Source: Flavobacteriia bacterium (lineage in GTDB: Bacteria; Bacteroidota; Bacteroidia; Flavobacteriales; Flavobacteriaceae). From it: 14,714 bases of DNA. The notes beneath the pieces are model-generated. The model worked only from the letters and a program-made list of their open reading frames with translations, was not told the DNA's origin and searched no databases. Every line of letters starts with the position of its first letter. Position 1 is the first letter of the stretch. Below, piece after piece: positions 7,185-14,518 of this stretch. The stretch covers positions 1 through 14,714 of the forward strand of contig QNYL01000070.1 in NCBI GenBank assembly GCA_003973375.1. The letters run 5' to 3'. A program made the translations under genes and the position numbers.

Positions 7185-7966
7185 AAGAAGTGATCAACAT
7201 AGATTATCTTTCTCTGATCTTTGGGTATATCATCCTGATCATTCCTTTTTACATTCTTTGGTATTACAAAACCGGACTGGTAAAAGATGCTGCGATCTCC
7301 TTTATCAGAATGACGGTTCAGTTGCTGCTTGTTGGTTTTTATTTGGAATTTATTTTCGATCTGAACAATACCTGGCTGAATCTGTTATGGGTTTTTATCA
7401 TGACAATCCTGGCAACCTTTACCATCATCAAACGCAGTGAATTAAAGAAGGAATATTTTTTAATTCCTATTTTTATTTCCATCTTGCTCAGCATCATTAT
7501 TACGGATACTTTCTTTCTGGGTTTTATCATCAAACTCCCAAAAATGTTCGATGCCCGGTATTTTATCCCAATCACAGGAATGCTGCTCGGTAATTCAATA
7601 AAAACCATTATTATTGCCCTGAATGTTTATTACAAAAAACTTAAAAAAGAAAAAGAACTCTACAAGTGGTATGTGGCCAACGGCGCCACACATCAGGAAG
7701 CTGTGGCCCCTTTTAAAAAAGAAGCCCTTAAAGTTGCTTTTAATCCGGTAATTGCCAATGTTGCTATTGTGGGACTTATTTCCCTTCCGGGGATGATGAC
7801 GGGCCAGATCCTGGGAGGCAGCAGCCCGATCATAGCTGTAAAATATCAGATCATGCTGATGATCACAGTCTTTTCTTCATCTATTATCAGTGTATTCTTT
7901 AGTATTTATTTTGCCGATAAAAAGGTTTTTGACGCTTTTGGTAACCTGAAGAAGATTCAGAATTAA
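7181..7966 (+). CDS. fetB: ABC transporter permease, FetB/YbbM (UPF0014) family
   Basis: A polytopic inner-membrane protein of 261 residues with about seven hydrophobic segments. The early TM region holds FIRMTVQLLLVGFYL. The central RYFIPITGMLLGNSIKTI matches the conserved P-x-x-GMxxGNxM/I-type motif of the family. The cytosolic loop WYVANGATHQEAVAPFKKEA carries the E-x-LxxGAxxxEA signature that probably contacts the ATPase. The late segment SLPGMMTGQILGGSSP matches the family hallmark LPGxMxGxILxGxxP. These features make the UPF0014 assignment strong. The inferred function is iron (or other metal) export with FetA. The ATG overlaps the fetA stop, indicating translational coupling. No recognisable intrinsic terminator follows. 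Confidence 0.88.
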   Translation: MKEVINIDYLSLIFGYIILIIPFYILWYYKTGLVKDAAISFIRMTVQLLLVGFYLEFIFDLNNTWLNLLWVFIMTILATFTIIKRSELKKEYFLIPIFISILLSIIITDTFFLGFIIKLPKMFDARYFIPITGMLLGNSIKTIIIALNVYYKKLKKEKELYKWYVANGATHQEAVAPFKKEALKVAFNPVIANVAIVGLISLPGMMTGQILGGSSPIIAVKYQIMLMITVFSSSIISVFFSIYFADKKVFDAFGNLKKIQN

Positions 7967-8070
7967 TCTTTCATTATTACTATACAATGATGCCATGCTT
8001 AAATGCTTCAATGATTTAATAGCTTTTTTCTTATAAAAGAATGATCATACAGATTGACCTTTAGTATTTT

Positions 8071-8104
8071 TCTCCCGCAGATCTCGCTGATTAACGCAGA
8101 AATG
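8071..8104 (-). repeat. Degenerate ~10-bp period array, copy 1
   Basis: Read on the minus strand, three units follow one another: TCTGCGTTAA, TCAGCGAGA and TCTGCGGGAGA. Each begins with TCnGCG and the period is 9-10 bp. It resembles TCTGCG-type intergenic sequences that I recall from other Bacteroidota genomes; that resemblance is from memory and not checked. No role is known to me. Confidence 0.45.
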
Positions 8105-8184
8105 TTGTTTGTTGTTCTTGATGTTTATTGTTCTGTTTTTGATCATATTTCTCTTTTTCTATTCGCTTATTCAAAAGACTATTC

Positions 8185-8214
8185 CACTGAGAAACTCAGA
8201 GAAATTCAGAGAAT
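8185..8214 (-). repeat. ~10-bp period array, copy 2
   Basis: On the minus strand three exact 10-bp units occur: TTCTCTGAAT, TTCTCTGAGT and TTCTCAGTGG. All share TTCTC at the same register. It has the same orientation and similar period as the array ~80 bp away, suggesting a common origin despite different unit sequences. Confidence 0.5.
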
Positions 8215-8341
8215 GGCCTTAGACTTTTAATACCTACTGTGCTGTAAGGCGGGTTTACTTCGAACGTTATCACTAAATAGAAGAATTTTGAATTTCAAAT
8301 ATTAAATCTTAAATTTTAGATCCCTTTTCACTAATCGCTTA

Positions 8342-9766
8342 CTACTCTACCTGCTTTAGTCTCATCTTTTTGCCCTCATCAATCATAAACTGATAGGCTT
8401 CATCAAAATCATTTGAAATAACTCCTTCGAGGATGGCTTCCTTGATGGCTTCTTTTAAAACTCCAATCTCACGTCCCGGTTTTAAACCAAAGGTTTTCAT
8501 AATCATTTCACCGGTTACAGGTGGTTGAAAATTTCTTACACGATCACGCTCCTCCACTTCTTTGATCTTTTGTCTAACCTTTTCAAAATTTCTAATATAT
8601 TGCTGCTCTCGCTTTTTATTTTTGGTAGTAATATCTGCCTCACAATGTGTTAGCAAATCTTCAACATCTTCTCCTGCATCAAAAATAAGTCGTCTGACGG
8701 CAGAATCTGTAACGTTTTCGGCAAGGATCACGGGCCTGGAACTCAACATAACGATCTTTTGAACATATTTCATTTTTTCATTCAAAGGCATGTTAAGACG
8801 TTTAAAAATCTTTTTCACCATTTTAGATCCTACAAATTCATGTCCGTGAAAAGTCCATCCCACTTCTTTGTCAAATTTTTTGGTCGGGGCTTTACCAATA
8901 TCGTGAAGTAATGCTGCCCAGCGCAACCACAAATTATTACTTTTTTCGGCTATATTATCCACTACCTGAAGCGTGTGATAGAAATTATCTTTGTGTTTTT
9001 GCCCTTTAATCTGTTCCACTCCTTTCAGTGCAGTGAGTTCCGGTAAAATATATTCCAGAAGTGAAGTTTCTTCCAATAATTTAAGACCAACAGAAGGCTT
9101 GTCACTCATCAGAATCTTATTCAGTTCATCTACAATTCTTTCTTTGGAAATAATCCTGATCCTATGTGAATTCTTAGAAATCGCCTCCAGTGAATTATTT
9201 TCTATGGTAAATCCCAGCTGTGAGGCAAAGCGAATTGCCCTCATCATCCTGAGGGGATCATCACTATAGGTAATATCAGGATCAAGAGGTGTTCTGAGAA
9301 TCTTTTTCTCGATATCCTGCATGCCGTTAAACGGATCTATCAACGTACCGTAATCTTTTTCATTCAGGCTTATCGCCATAGCATTGATGGTGAAATCCCT
9401 CCGGTTCTGATCATCCTCAAGTGTTCCGGGAGTTACTTCCGGATTACGGCTCGATTCCCGGTATGATTCTTTTCTTGCCCCCACAAATTCCAGCTCCACC
9501 CCTTTGGTTTTAACCATAGCCGTACCAAAATTTTTAAAGAACTGTACTTTCGGTTTTCCGGATAACATCGAGGCCACCTGATCGGCCAGTTTAATACCAT
9601 CACCAACCGTTACCACATCAATATCTTTTGATTTTTTTCTGTTCAGTACAAAATCACGAACATATCCTCCTATCACATAAGTATCCTGACCAAGCGCTAT
9701 GGCAGCCCGGGAGATTATTTCAAATATACTGTTCTCTACAGCTTTTTTAAAGGATCTGTTCTGCAT
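8342..9766 (-). CDS. cca: CCA-adding tRNA nucleotidyltransferase with HD domain
   Basis: Adds or repairs the 3'-terminal CCA of tRNAs using CTP and ATP without a template. The chosen ATG at 9766 gives 474 residues. The alternative upstream TTG at 9808 would overlap tsaC and adds only non-conserved residues. The class II nucleotidyltransferase head is intact: GGYVRD at 33-38, the catalytic DIDVV carboxylates at D48 and D50, and RRDFTINAMA near 120 for ribose and fold stability. DPLRMMRAIRFASQLGF and ERIVDELNKIL (neck) follow. An HD phosphohydrolase-type domain comes next, with ALLHDIGK near 285, and its H-D pair is intact. A poly(A)-polymerase or A-adding-only activity cannot be excluded from sequence, but a single full-length enzyme of this type is normally the CCA enzyme in this phylum. 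It starts 4 nt after tsaC. Confidence 0.92.
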   Translation of the reverse strand: MQNRSFKKAVENSIFEIISRAAIALGQDTYVIGGYVRDFVLNRKKSKDIDVVTVGDGIKLADQVASMLSGKPKVQFFKNFGTAMVKTKGVELEFVGARKESYRESSRNPEVTPGTLEDDQNRRDFTINAMAISLNEKDYGTLIDPFNGMQDIEKKILRTPLDPDITYSDDPLRMMRAIRFASQLGFTIENNSLEAISKNSHRIRIISKERIVDELNKILMSDKPSVGLKLLEETSLLEYILPELTALKGVEQIKGQKHKDNFYHTLQVVDNIAEKSNNLWLRWAALLHDIGKAPTKKFDKEVGWTFHGHEFVGSKMVKKIFKRLNMPLNEKMKYVQKIVMLSSRPVILAENVTDSAVRRLIFDAGEDVEDLLTHCEADITTKNKKREQQYIRNFEKVRQKIKEVEERDRVRNFQPPVTGEMIMKTFGLKPGREIGVLKEAIKEAILEGVISNDFDEAYQFMIDEGKKMRLKQVE

Positions 9767-9770
9767 ATAT

Positions 9771-10331
9771 TTATTTTCTAAGGAATTTAAATCCTCCTTT
9801 TTTATCAAATTTTACAATTCTGGAGGCTGATCCTCCCCTTCTGTCCCGATGCAAATTAACTACATAATCTACTTTTTCTAACAGCGACTGATCAATATCT
9901 TTAAAATTCTTCGGAGCCGGTTTACCACTTAAATTTGCTGAAGTAGAAACAATAGGCTTTCCAAATTTATCTATCAGCAACTTGGCAAATTCATCATCAA
10001 CAATTCTTATTCCCACAGTTTTATCAGAGGAAACCACATTGGGGGCCAGCCCTTTCGGTTTGTTATAGATTACTGTTGTAGGCTTAATCGCTCCATCTAT
10101 AACACAACCAACCTTTGCAGGAATCTTTTTGATATAATTTTTCAGCATTTCCCAGTTGCTTACCAAAATAATCATACTTTTACTGTCGGCGCGTTGTTTT
10201 ATCTTATAGATCTTGTCAACAGCCTCCTCATCGGTAGCATCACATCCTATCCCCCAAAGTGTATCCGTGGGATAAATAATTACACCACCATTTTTTAATA
10301 TATCAAGTGTGTGTTTTATTTCTTTTTTCAT
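9771..10331 (-). CDS. tsaC: L-threonylcarbamoyladenylate synthase (TsaC/Sua5/YrdC family)
   Basis: Makes threonylcarbamoyl-AMP from threonine, bicarbonate and ATP, the first step of the t6A37 modification of ANN-decoding tRNAs, in the cytosol. It has 186 residues, the short TsaC form without the C-terminal Sua5 domain. Family landmarks are GGVIIYPTDTLWGIGCDA at about 15-32, IYKIKQRADSKSMIILV with the substrate-binding K-x-R, and STSANLSGKPAP near 132-143. The basic tail HRDRRGGSASRIVKF is also typical. It lies 4 nt after the glycosyltransferase stop and 4 nt before cca, so all three genes appear to form one operon. The TsaB, TsaD and TsaE partners are not in the window. Confidence 0.93.
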   Translation of the reverse strand: MKKEIKHTLDILKNGGVIIYPTDTLWGIGCDATDEEAVDKIYKIKQRADSKSMIILVSNWEMLKNYIKKIPAKVGCVIDGAIKPTTVIYNKPKGLAPNVVSSDKTVGIRIVDDEFAKLLIDKFGKPIVSTSANLSGKPAPKNFKDIDQSLLEKVDYVVNLHRDRRGGSASRIVKFDKKGGFKFLRK

Positions 10332-10335
10332 CTAC

Positions 10336-11112
10336 TTATATGATATTGTTTTCGCTTTTGTGTTTTATCATCTTTTTCAAGATTAGGTAACGCTGTTTGA
10401 CTTCAAAAGCATTCAATTTTGATATTTTATATCCTTCTTTGCCATCTAAAAAACCTAAACGTATAAAATATTGATTTACAAATCTATATAAAGGTTTAAC
10501 GTAAAAATGATACAGATTTGGTTTTTTGTGTTTTTCAAAAAGTTCTTCTGCTCTTAATTGAGCATATTTGGTCAGTTTCTTTTTAAAACTCATCTCATCT
10601 TTATAGGAAAAATGATCGAGTTTATTTTTTAAGATCTTTGTCTTTCCCTGAAAAATCAGAGTTTCATGAACCTTTTTTCGTCTATCATAATAACAATAAT
10701 CTTTATTAAATAACCGGTAAACAATATGGGTTTGGTATCCGCTAAAGCGAATTAATTTCTTTTTGAAATAAAAATTTCTTTTTACTCCGTATGCCACAAT
10801 ATCTCCGGGATTCTCAAGCTCGTTCAGGATCTCATTTTTTAAATTTTCTGATGTTAATTCATCAGCATCCAGAAAGAAGAGCCACTTATTACTCGCTTTG
10901 GATATAGCAAATTCGCGTTGATCAGTAAAATTATTAAAGGCTCTCCGGATCAGCTTTACATTTTTAAATCTCTTTACAATCTCAATTGTTCTATCTGTAC
11001 TAAATGAATCTACAACAATAATCTCATCGGCAAAGCTAATATTCTCTAAAACACCCTGAATAAGATCTTCTTCATTATAAGTGATCAGTAAAGCTGTTAA
11101 TTTCTTTCGCAT
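10336..11112 (-). CDS. Family 2 glycosyltransferase, WaaE/KdtX-like
   Basis: A 258-residue cytosolic or peripherally membrane-bound enzyme with a GT-A fold. It starts LTALLITYNEED, then has the nucleotide-sugar loop IIVVDSFSTDRTIEI (D35 and D40) and the metal-binding DAD at 82-84 in LFFLDADE. The region DRRKKVHETLIF contains the VHE motif common in the WaaE/KdtX subgroup of lipopolysaccharide core glucosyltransferases. The C-terminal half is rich in lysine, tyrosine and phenylalanine, as is usual for membrane-associated members. It probably transfers a sugar to a cell-surface glycolipid, but donor and acceptor cannot be read. It is the first gene of the tsaC-cca operon. Codons are A/T-richer than in cca. 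Confidence 0.85.
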   Translation of the reverse strand: MRKKLTALLITYNEEDLIQGVLENISFADEIIVVDSFSTDRTIEIVKRFKNVKLIRRAFNNFTDQREFAISKASNKWLFFLDADELTSENLKNEILNELENPGDIVAYGVKRNFYFKKKLIRFSGYQTHIVYRLFNKDYCYYDRRKKVHETLIFQGKTKILKNKLDHFSYKDEMSFKKKLTKYAQLRAEELFEKHKKPNLYHFYVKPLYRFVNQYFIRLGFLDGKEGYKISKLNAFEVKQRYLILKKMIKHKSENNII

Positions 11113-11186
11113 ATTAATTTTTCAATATTATTTTTTTAGAAGCTTTACCGGACAAAATTTAAAATAATTATAAATTCAGGTAATCA

Positions 11187-11252
11187 AAAACCTTATTCGC
11201 AAAATTAATATTTATTTCCTAACATTCCAGTAAAATACCAGTATAAGGTTTT
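11187..11252. repeat. 10-bp inverted repeat flanking a candidate promoter
   Basis: AAAACCTTAT at 11187-11196 and its exact complement ATAAGGTTTT at 11243-11252 are separated by 46 bp. The arms lie about 56 bp apart centre to centre. The spacer contains the -7 box at 11200-11207 and a small direct repeat CCAGTA at 11228 and 11238. It could be paired operator sites or an RNA hairpin, and chance is also possible in A/T-rich DNA. Confidence 0.35.
11200..11207 (-). promoter_or_regulatory. Candidate -7 element (proximal) of the glycosyltransferase operon
   Basis: The minus strand reads TAATTTTG, a perfect TAnnTTTG match 87 nt before the ATG at 11112. No matching TTG is present at 17-23 nt upstream. 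The predicted start would lie close to or within the left inverted-repeat arm. Confidence 0.3.
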
Positions 11253-11280
11253 GCTTTTTTCATATCACTCTTATAATTTT

Positions 11281-11288
11281 CAAAAGTA
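11281..11288 (-). promoter_or_regulatory. Candidate -7 element (distal) of the glycosyltransferase operon
   Basis: The minus strand reads TACTTTTG, a second perfect TAnnTTTG match, which would give a leader of about 160 nt. The nearest upstream TTG (in ATTGG) is about 28 nt away, wider than usual. One of the two boxes may be a chance match. Confidence 0.28.
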
Positions 11289-11432
11289 GCAAAAACATTT
11301 TTTTAAAAAACACCACCAATTTTGTATATCAAACCTCAAATTGTAAATTCTGTAAAAATATTTACTATTTTTATATTTCTTGTTATGAATTGAGGCAAAG
11401 CCCTTAAGATTTTAGGGAAATTTATTAAGGCA

Positions 11433-14396
11433 TCAAATTAATTGCAGCAGATCTTTTATATTTATTTTCTCAGAAATATCATTTTCAATCAAAGAATCAC
11501 TCATTTCCAGTTTGGTCTTTTGTAGTTGCTGGATTTTTTCTTCAATTGAATCTTTGGAGATGAATCTATATACTATAACATTTTTATCCTGGCCAATTCT
11601 ATGGGTCCGGTCAATTGCCTGTTTTTCCACAAATGGATTCCACCAGGGATCTATGATAAAAACATAGTTTGCCGACGTTAAATTCAACCCAATCCCTCCC
11701 GCTTTTATTGATATTAGAAAAGGTTTTATGCTATTTGTTTTTTCAAAACGATCAACAATTTGTTGCCGTTTATTGTCTTTTCCTGTAAGCATTTCATAGG
11801 AAATATCCTTATCTTCAAAATATTGTTTAAAAAGATTCAAATGTTTGACAAATGATGAAAACACCAGAAATTTATCTCCCTGATCTATGATACTTTCCAT
11901 ATACTGAACAATGGTTTCAAATTTTCCGGAAGGGATCTCGCTCTTAGCATCCAGTAAATCAGGATGAATGGCAATTTGCCTAAGTCGGTTAAGAACTGCT
12001 AAAACATCTATATAATTACTTTTGCTGTTTCCCGACATTAATTCATTTCTTATAGCTGATTTTTCTTTTTCATACAATTCCAATTGATCCGGATGCATTT
12101 CGCAATATACCGTCTGCTCAATTTTTTCTGGTAATTCTTTGGCGACATCTTTTTTTAATCTTCTTAAAATAAAAGGATTAATAATCGATCTCAATTCCTC
12201 TAATTCGGGTGCTTCTGTATTATTTAGAATTTTATATTTATAAGCATTTTCAAAAAAGCTTAAATCACCAAGGATATTAGGGTTGAGAAAGTTCATTTGC
12301 GACCATAAATCAGTTAGATTGTTTTCAATGGGGGTGCCTGTTATACTTATCCGGTATTGGGAATCTAATTGAGTTACAGCCTGGTAAGTTTTTGAATTTG
12401 GATTTTTAATTGCCTGACTTTCATCTAAAACCAAATAACTGAATTGATAATCTTTTAACTGTTCAATATCCATTCTAACTACTCCATAGGTTGTAATAAT
12501 GATATTTTTTTGATGAATTGCATTTTTCAGATTTCCATCTCTGTTAGAAGTGTGATAGACACTATAAGTCAATTCGGGAGCAAATTTTTTAAGTTCTACA
12601 ATCCAGTTATAAATTAATGATTTTGGAACGACCAGCAATACAGATTGAAAGGTTGATTCATTGCTTTTATTTACATTGTTTTTGTTATCAGAATTTAAAG
12701 ATAAACCTTCATCAAATAAAGAATATTGAAAATTTGTAACCGGAATGCTCTTTAATTTCGAATGTTGAATTTCACCTGATATTTTATGTTTTTCAAAATA
12801 TTTTTGCAATAAGGTAATAACCTGTAATGTTTTTCCTAATCCCATATCATCTGCTAAACAAACTCCAAATTGATGTTGTGTAAGCTGGTATAACCATTGA
12901 TAACCTTTTATTTGATAATCCCTGAGTTTTGCAATACTTTTTTTAGGCAAACTCACTTCCTCTTTTACTTTAAAAGCATTGATCCTTTTTGTAATTTCAG
13001 CGTCAGATTTTAAGGTTTTATTATTTTCTAATATTTGGAGATGTGTTTTACGTATGGAGGTTTGGTTATTTTTATTTGTTCGTTTAGCCAAGGAATTAAG
13101 CTCAGAAAACCAAACTTCTGGAATAATTGCAATTGTACCATCAGGAAGTTCATATTCATAATTTTTAGTAAGAATATGATCTTTTAACTGCAAAAAATCA
13201 ATTTCAAAATCACCAAATTGAACTTTGATATATAAATCAAACCAATCTTGTTTTTGGCTGGTTTGATAACTCAAACTTACATTACTGTAACTGACTTCTT
13301 TTGCAAATAAATAATTGATAATTTTAAATCCTTTTTGTTGTAATCTATAAAGCAATTCTCTGGTTTGCTCTGAAAATTCATATTTATCTATAGCCTTTTT
13401 TACAAATTTGAAATGCTTGTCTGTTTCTATTAAACCACTTGATTCTAATTCATCCAAATAAAAACTTTCAATTGTATAATTTCTTTGTATACTTTTTAAA
13501 GCATAATTCCCATTATTTTCTATAACCTCTACAAAGGATCTTTGTTTAGAATAAAATACAATTTTATTTGTTTGATAAATGAAATATGGAGTAAATATAA
13601 AATCTCCAAAAATTGTTTTTTCAATTCGCAATTCTGCCTTTGGTTTTACCGTGATCTCGTGAAGTTTAAAACCTTTCACTTCGCAGTTGAAATTACGCAC
13701 TGAGGGTTTGATAAATTTTTCAAAAAAAATACTTTCCAGTTTTGTAGGTACAATAATTTCAGATTTTTTTAAAAAAGGGTTTAGCTTGTTACCGTTAAAC
13801 TCTTTTTTTTCAAACCAAAACATGCTGTTTTTATAAATAACAGAAGGAGAGTGGTTACTTATTATTTTAATATTCCCATCTTGCAAGTCAATTGGTTTAT
13901 CGTTATGAGACACTTGTATCTTATAATGTAAAGTGTCGGTTTTTTTTTCAAAAATCATTTTAACTTTTGCTGTTTCATGAGAAATATCAATTAAGTTTTC
14001 AGAATGAATATTACTATTTCTATCTGTGACAGTGAAAAGTAAGGGCTCCTTTTTTTTGAGTATTTGTACGATGTCTAATTTCTTTTTTTCTATAAATGAA
14101 TTTATAAAAAAAACATTTTCTTTGTCTGTGTTGTTAAAAAAAGCATCAAATGAAAACTTTTTATTTTTTTTATTAAATCTTTTATTTAGTTCTGCATAAC
14201 TTAATGAATGAGAAATGTTAATTACTTTAATCATCCATTCTTCAAAGGAGAAGTTTTGATTTTCTATATCTGATAATGTAATTCGTTTGTTTATTGTATA
14301 AAACTCTTTATCTTTTTCAGATAAAAAATAAGGAACAAAAACATAACCAAATAGTTTGTCTTTTTTAATATTAATAGAAAATATTAATTTTGGCAT
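11433..14396 (-). CDS. SNF2-family DEAD/DEAH-box ATPase (helicase-like)
   Basis: A 987-residue cytosolic DNA-dependent ATPase/translocase of the bacterial SNF2 (HepA/RapA-like superfamily 2) group. The C-terminal motor is complete: motif I ADDMGLGKT near 514-522, motif II LDESQ near 654 (S where DEAQ/DEAH is usual), motif III ITGTPIENN near 684, LRRLKKDVAKELPEK, motif IV-like FLVFSSFVKH, motif V AGGIGLNLTSAN near 902, and motif VI QAIDRTHRIGQ near 925. The N-terminal ~480 residues are A/T-rich in codon use and poorly conserved. From about 390 (DWFDLYIKVQFGDFEID...ELPDGTIAIIPE) they match the SNF2-associated region seen in bacterial homologues. I see no CxC/CxH SWIM zinc finger at the N-terminus. 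A low-complexity insertion (about 537-577) between motifs I and Ia carries QYSLF. The gene is monocistronic in view; its cellular role is unknown. Confidence 0.92.
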   Translation of the reverse strand: MPKLIFSINIKKDKLFGYVFVPYFLSEKDKEFYTINKRITLSDIENQNFSFEEWMIKVINISHSLSYAELNKRFNKKNKKFSFDAFFNNTDKENVFFINSFIEKKKLDIVQILKKKEPLLFTVTDRNSNIHSENLIDISHETAKVKMIFEKKTDTLHYKIQVSHNDKPIDLQDGNIKIISNHSPSVIYKNSMFWFEKKEFNGNKLNPFLKKSEIIVPTKLESIFFEKFIKPSVRNFNCEVKGFKLHEITVKPKAELRIEKTIFGDFIFTPYFIYQTNKIVFYSKQRSFVEVIENNGNYALKSIQRNYTIESFYLDELESSGLIETDKHFKFVKKAIDKYEFSEQTRELLYRLQQKGFKIINYLFAKEVSYSNVSLSYQTSQKQDWFDLYIKVQFGDFEIDFLQLKDHILTKNYEYELPDGTIAIIPEVWFSELNSLAKRTNKNNQTSIRKTHLQILENNKTLKSDAEITKRINAFKVKEEVSLPKKSIAKLRDYQIKGYQWLYQLTQHQFGVCLADDMGLGKTLQVITLLQKYFEKHKISGEIQHSKLKSIPVTNFQYSLFDEGLSLNSDNKNNVNKSNESTFQSVLLVVPKSLIYNWIVELKKFAPELTYSVYHTSNRDGNLKNAIHQKNIIITTYGVVRMDIEQLKDYQFSYLVLDESQAIKNPNSKTYQAVTQLDSQYRISITGTPIENNLTDLWSQMNFLNPNILGDLSFFENAYKYKILNNTEAPELEELRSIINPFILRRLKKDVAKELPEKIEQTVYCEMHPDQLELYEKEKSAIRNELMSGNSKSNYIDVLAVLNRLRQIAIHPDLLDAKSEIPSGKFETIVQYMESIIDQGDKFLVFSSFVKHLNLFKQYFEDKDISYEMLTGKDNKRQQIVDRFEKTNSIKPFLISIKAGGIGLNLTSANYVFIIDPWWNPFVEKQAIDRTHRIGQDKNVIVYRFISKDSIEEKIQQLQKTKLEMSDSLIENDISEKINIKDLLQLI
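12714..12728 (-). other. Candidate beta-clamp-binding peptide inside the SNF2 gene
   Basis: These codons spell Gln-Tyr-Ser-Leu-Phe (residues 557-561), followed by Asp-Glu. The pentapeptide fits the bacterial sliding-clamp (DnaN) binding consensus QL[SD]LF except at the second position. It sits in an Asn/Ser/Lys-rich insertion between helicase motifs I and Ia, a flexible exposed place suited to a docking peptide. Binding is inferred. Confidence 0.35.
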
Positions 14397-14420
14397 TTAA
14401 AGTTTTAAGTTTGAAAAACA

Positions 14421-14428
14421 CAAATATA
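14421..14428 (-). promoter_or_regulatory. Bacteroidota -7 promoter element for the SNF2 gene
   Basis: The minus strand reads TATATTTG, a perfect TAnnTTTG match 24 nt upstream of the ATG at 14396. No TTG at the usual -33 distance is visible. The short leader is typical for this phylum. Confidence 0.45.
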
Positions 14429-14518
14429 AAAGGTATCATGCTATTTTACGGTTTTTCTTATTTGAATTTTCGGGTTTAATCTATTTTTTTTAGATTAGCT
14501 AAAATCAATCTATTGTAA

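Larger units (their letters stand above)
7967..8341. other. 375-bp convergent intergenic region without a gene
   Basis: This gap lies between the fetB stop and the cca stop. No open frame in it has coding character and I see no G/C-rich hairpin with a T-run, although both flanking transcripts must end here. It contains two short arrays of ~10-bp repeating units (listed separately) and a simple A/T stretch at about 8282-8325 made of AAAT/TTTAGA-like words. The only inverted repeat near fetB is TTCTT-ATAA-AAGAA around 8028-8041, too A/T-rich to call a terminator. Confidence 0.7.
11113..11432. other. 320-bp A/T-rich gap between two same-strand genes
   Basis: The region follows the SNF2 gene and precedes the glycosyltransferase gene, both on the minus strand. 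No coding frame is apparent. Just past the SNF2 stop the minus strand has CCTTAA and TTAAGG arms (11430-11425 and 11407-11402) around a 17-nt loop, without a convincing T-run, so a terminator is only possible. Two perfect minus-strand -7 boxes and a wide inverted repeat lie further on and are listed separately. Confidence 0.6.

Noticed and set aside
7174..7440. Plus-strand frame overlapping the start of fetB
   Set aside because: It is out of frame with fetB, which shows clear transmembrane and family motifs; the overlapping translation has none.
8991..9269. Plus-strand open frame inside cca
   Set aside because: Ser/Leu-rich antisense shadow of a conserved gene with no start context.
9767..9808. 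TTG start extending the CCA enzyme by 14 residues
   Set aside because: It would overlap tsaC by 38 bp; the ATG at 9766 gives a 4-nt operon gap and the usual length.
11185..11262. Wide inverted repeat with T-run as an intrinsic terminator
   Set aside because: A 46-nt loop and A/T-rich arms make a poor terminator, and T-runs occur on both strands; a regulatory or chance explanation is more likely.
11433..14396. SNF2 gene as part of a DISARM, Zorya-like or restriction defence island
   Set aside because: No methyltransferase, nuclease, DUF1998 or other defence partner is adjacent on either side; the gene appears solitary in this window.
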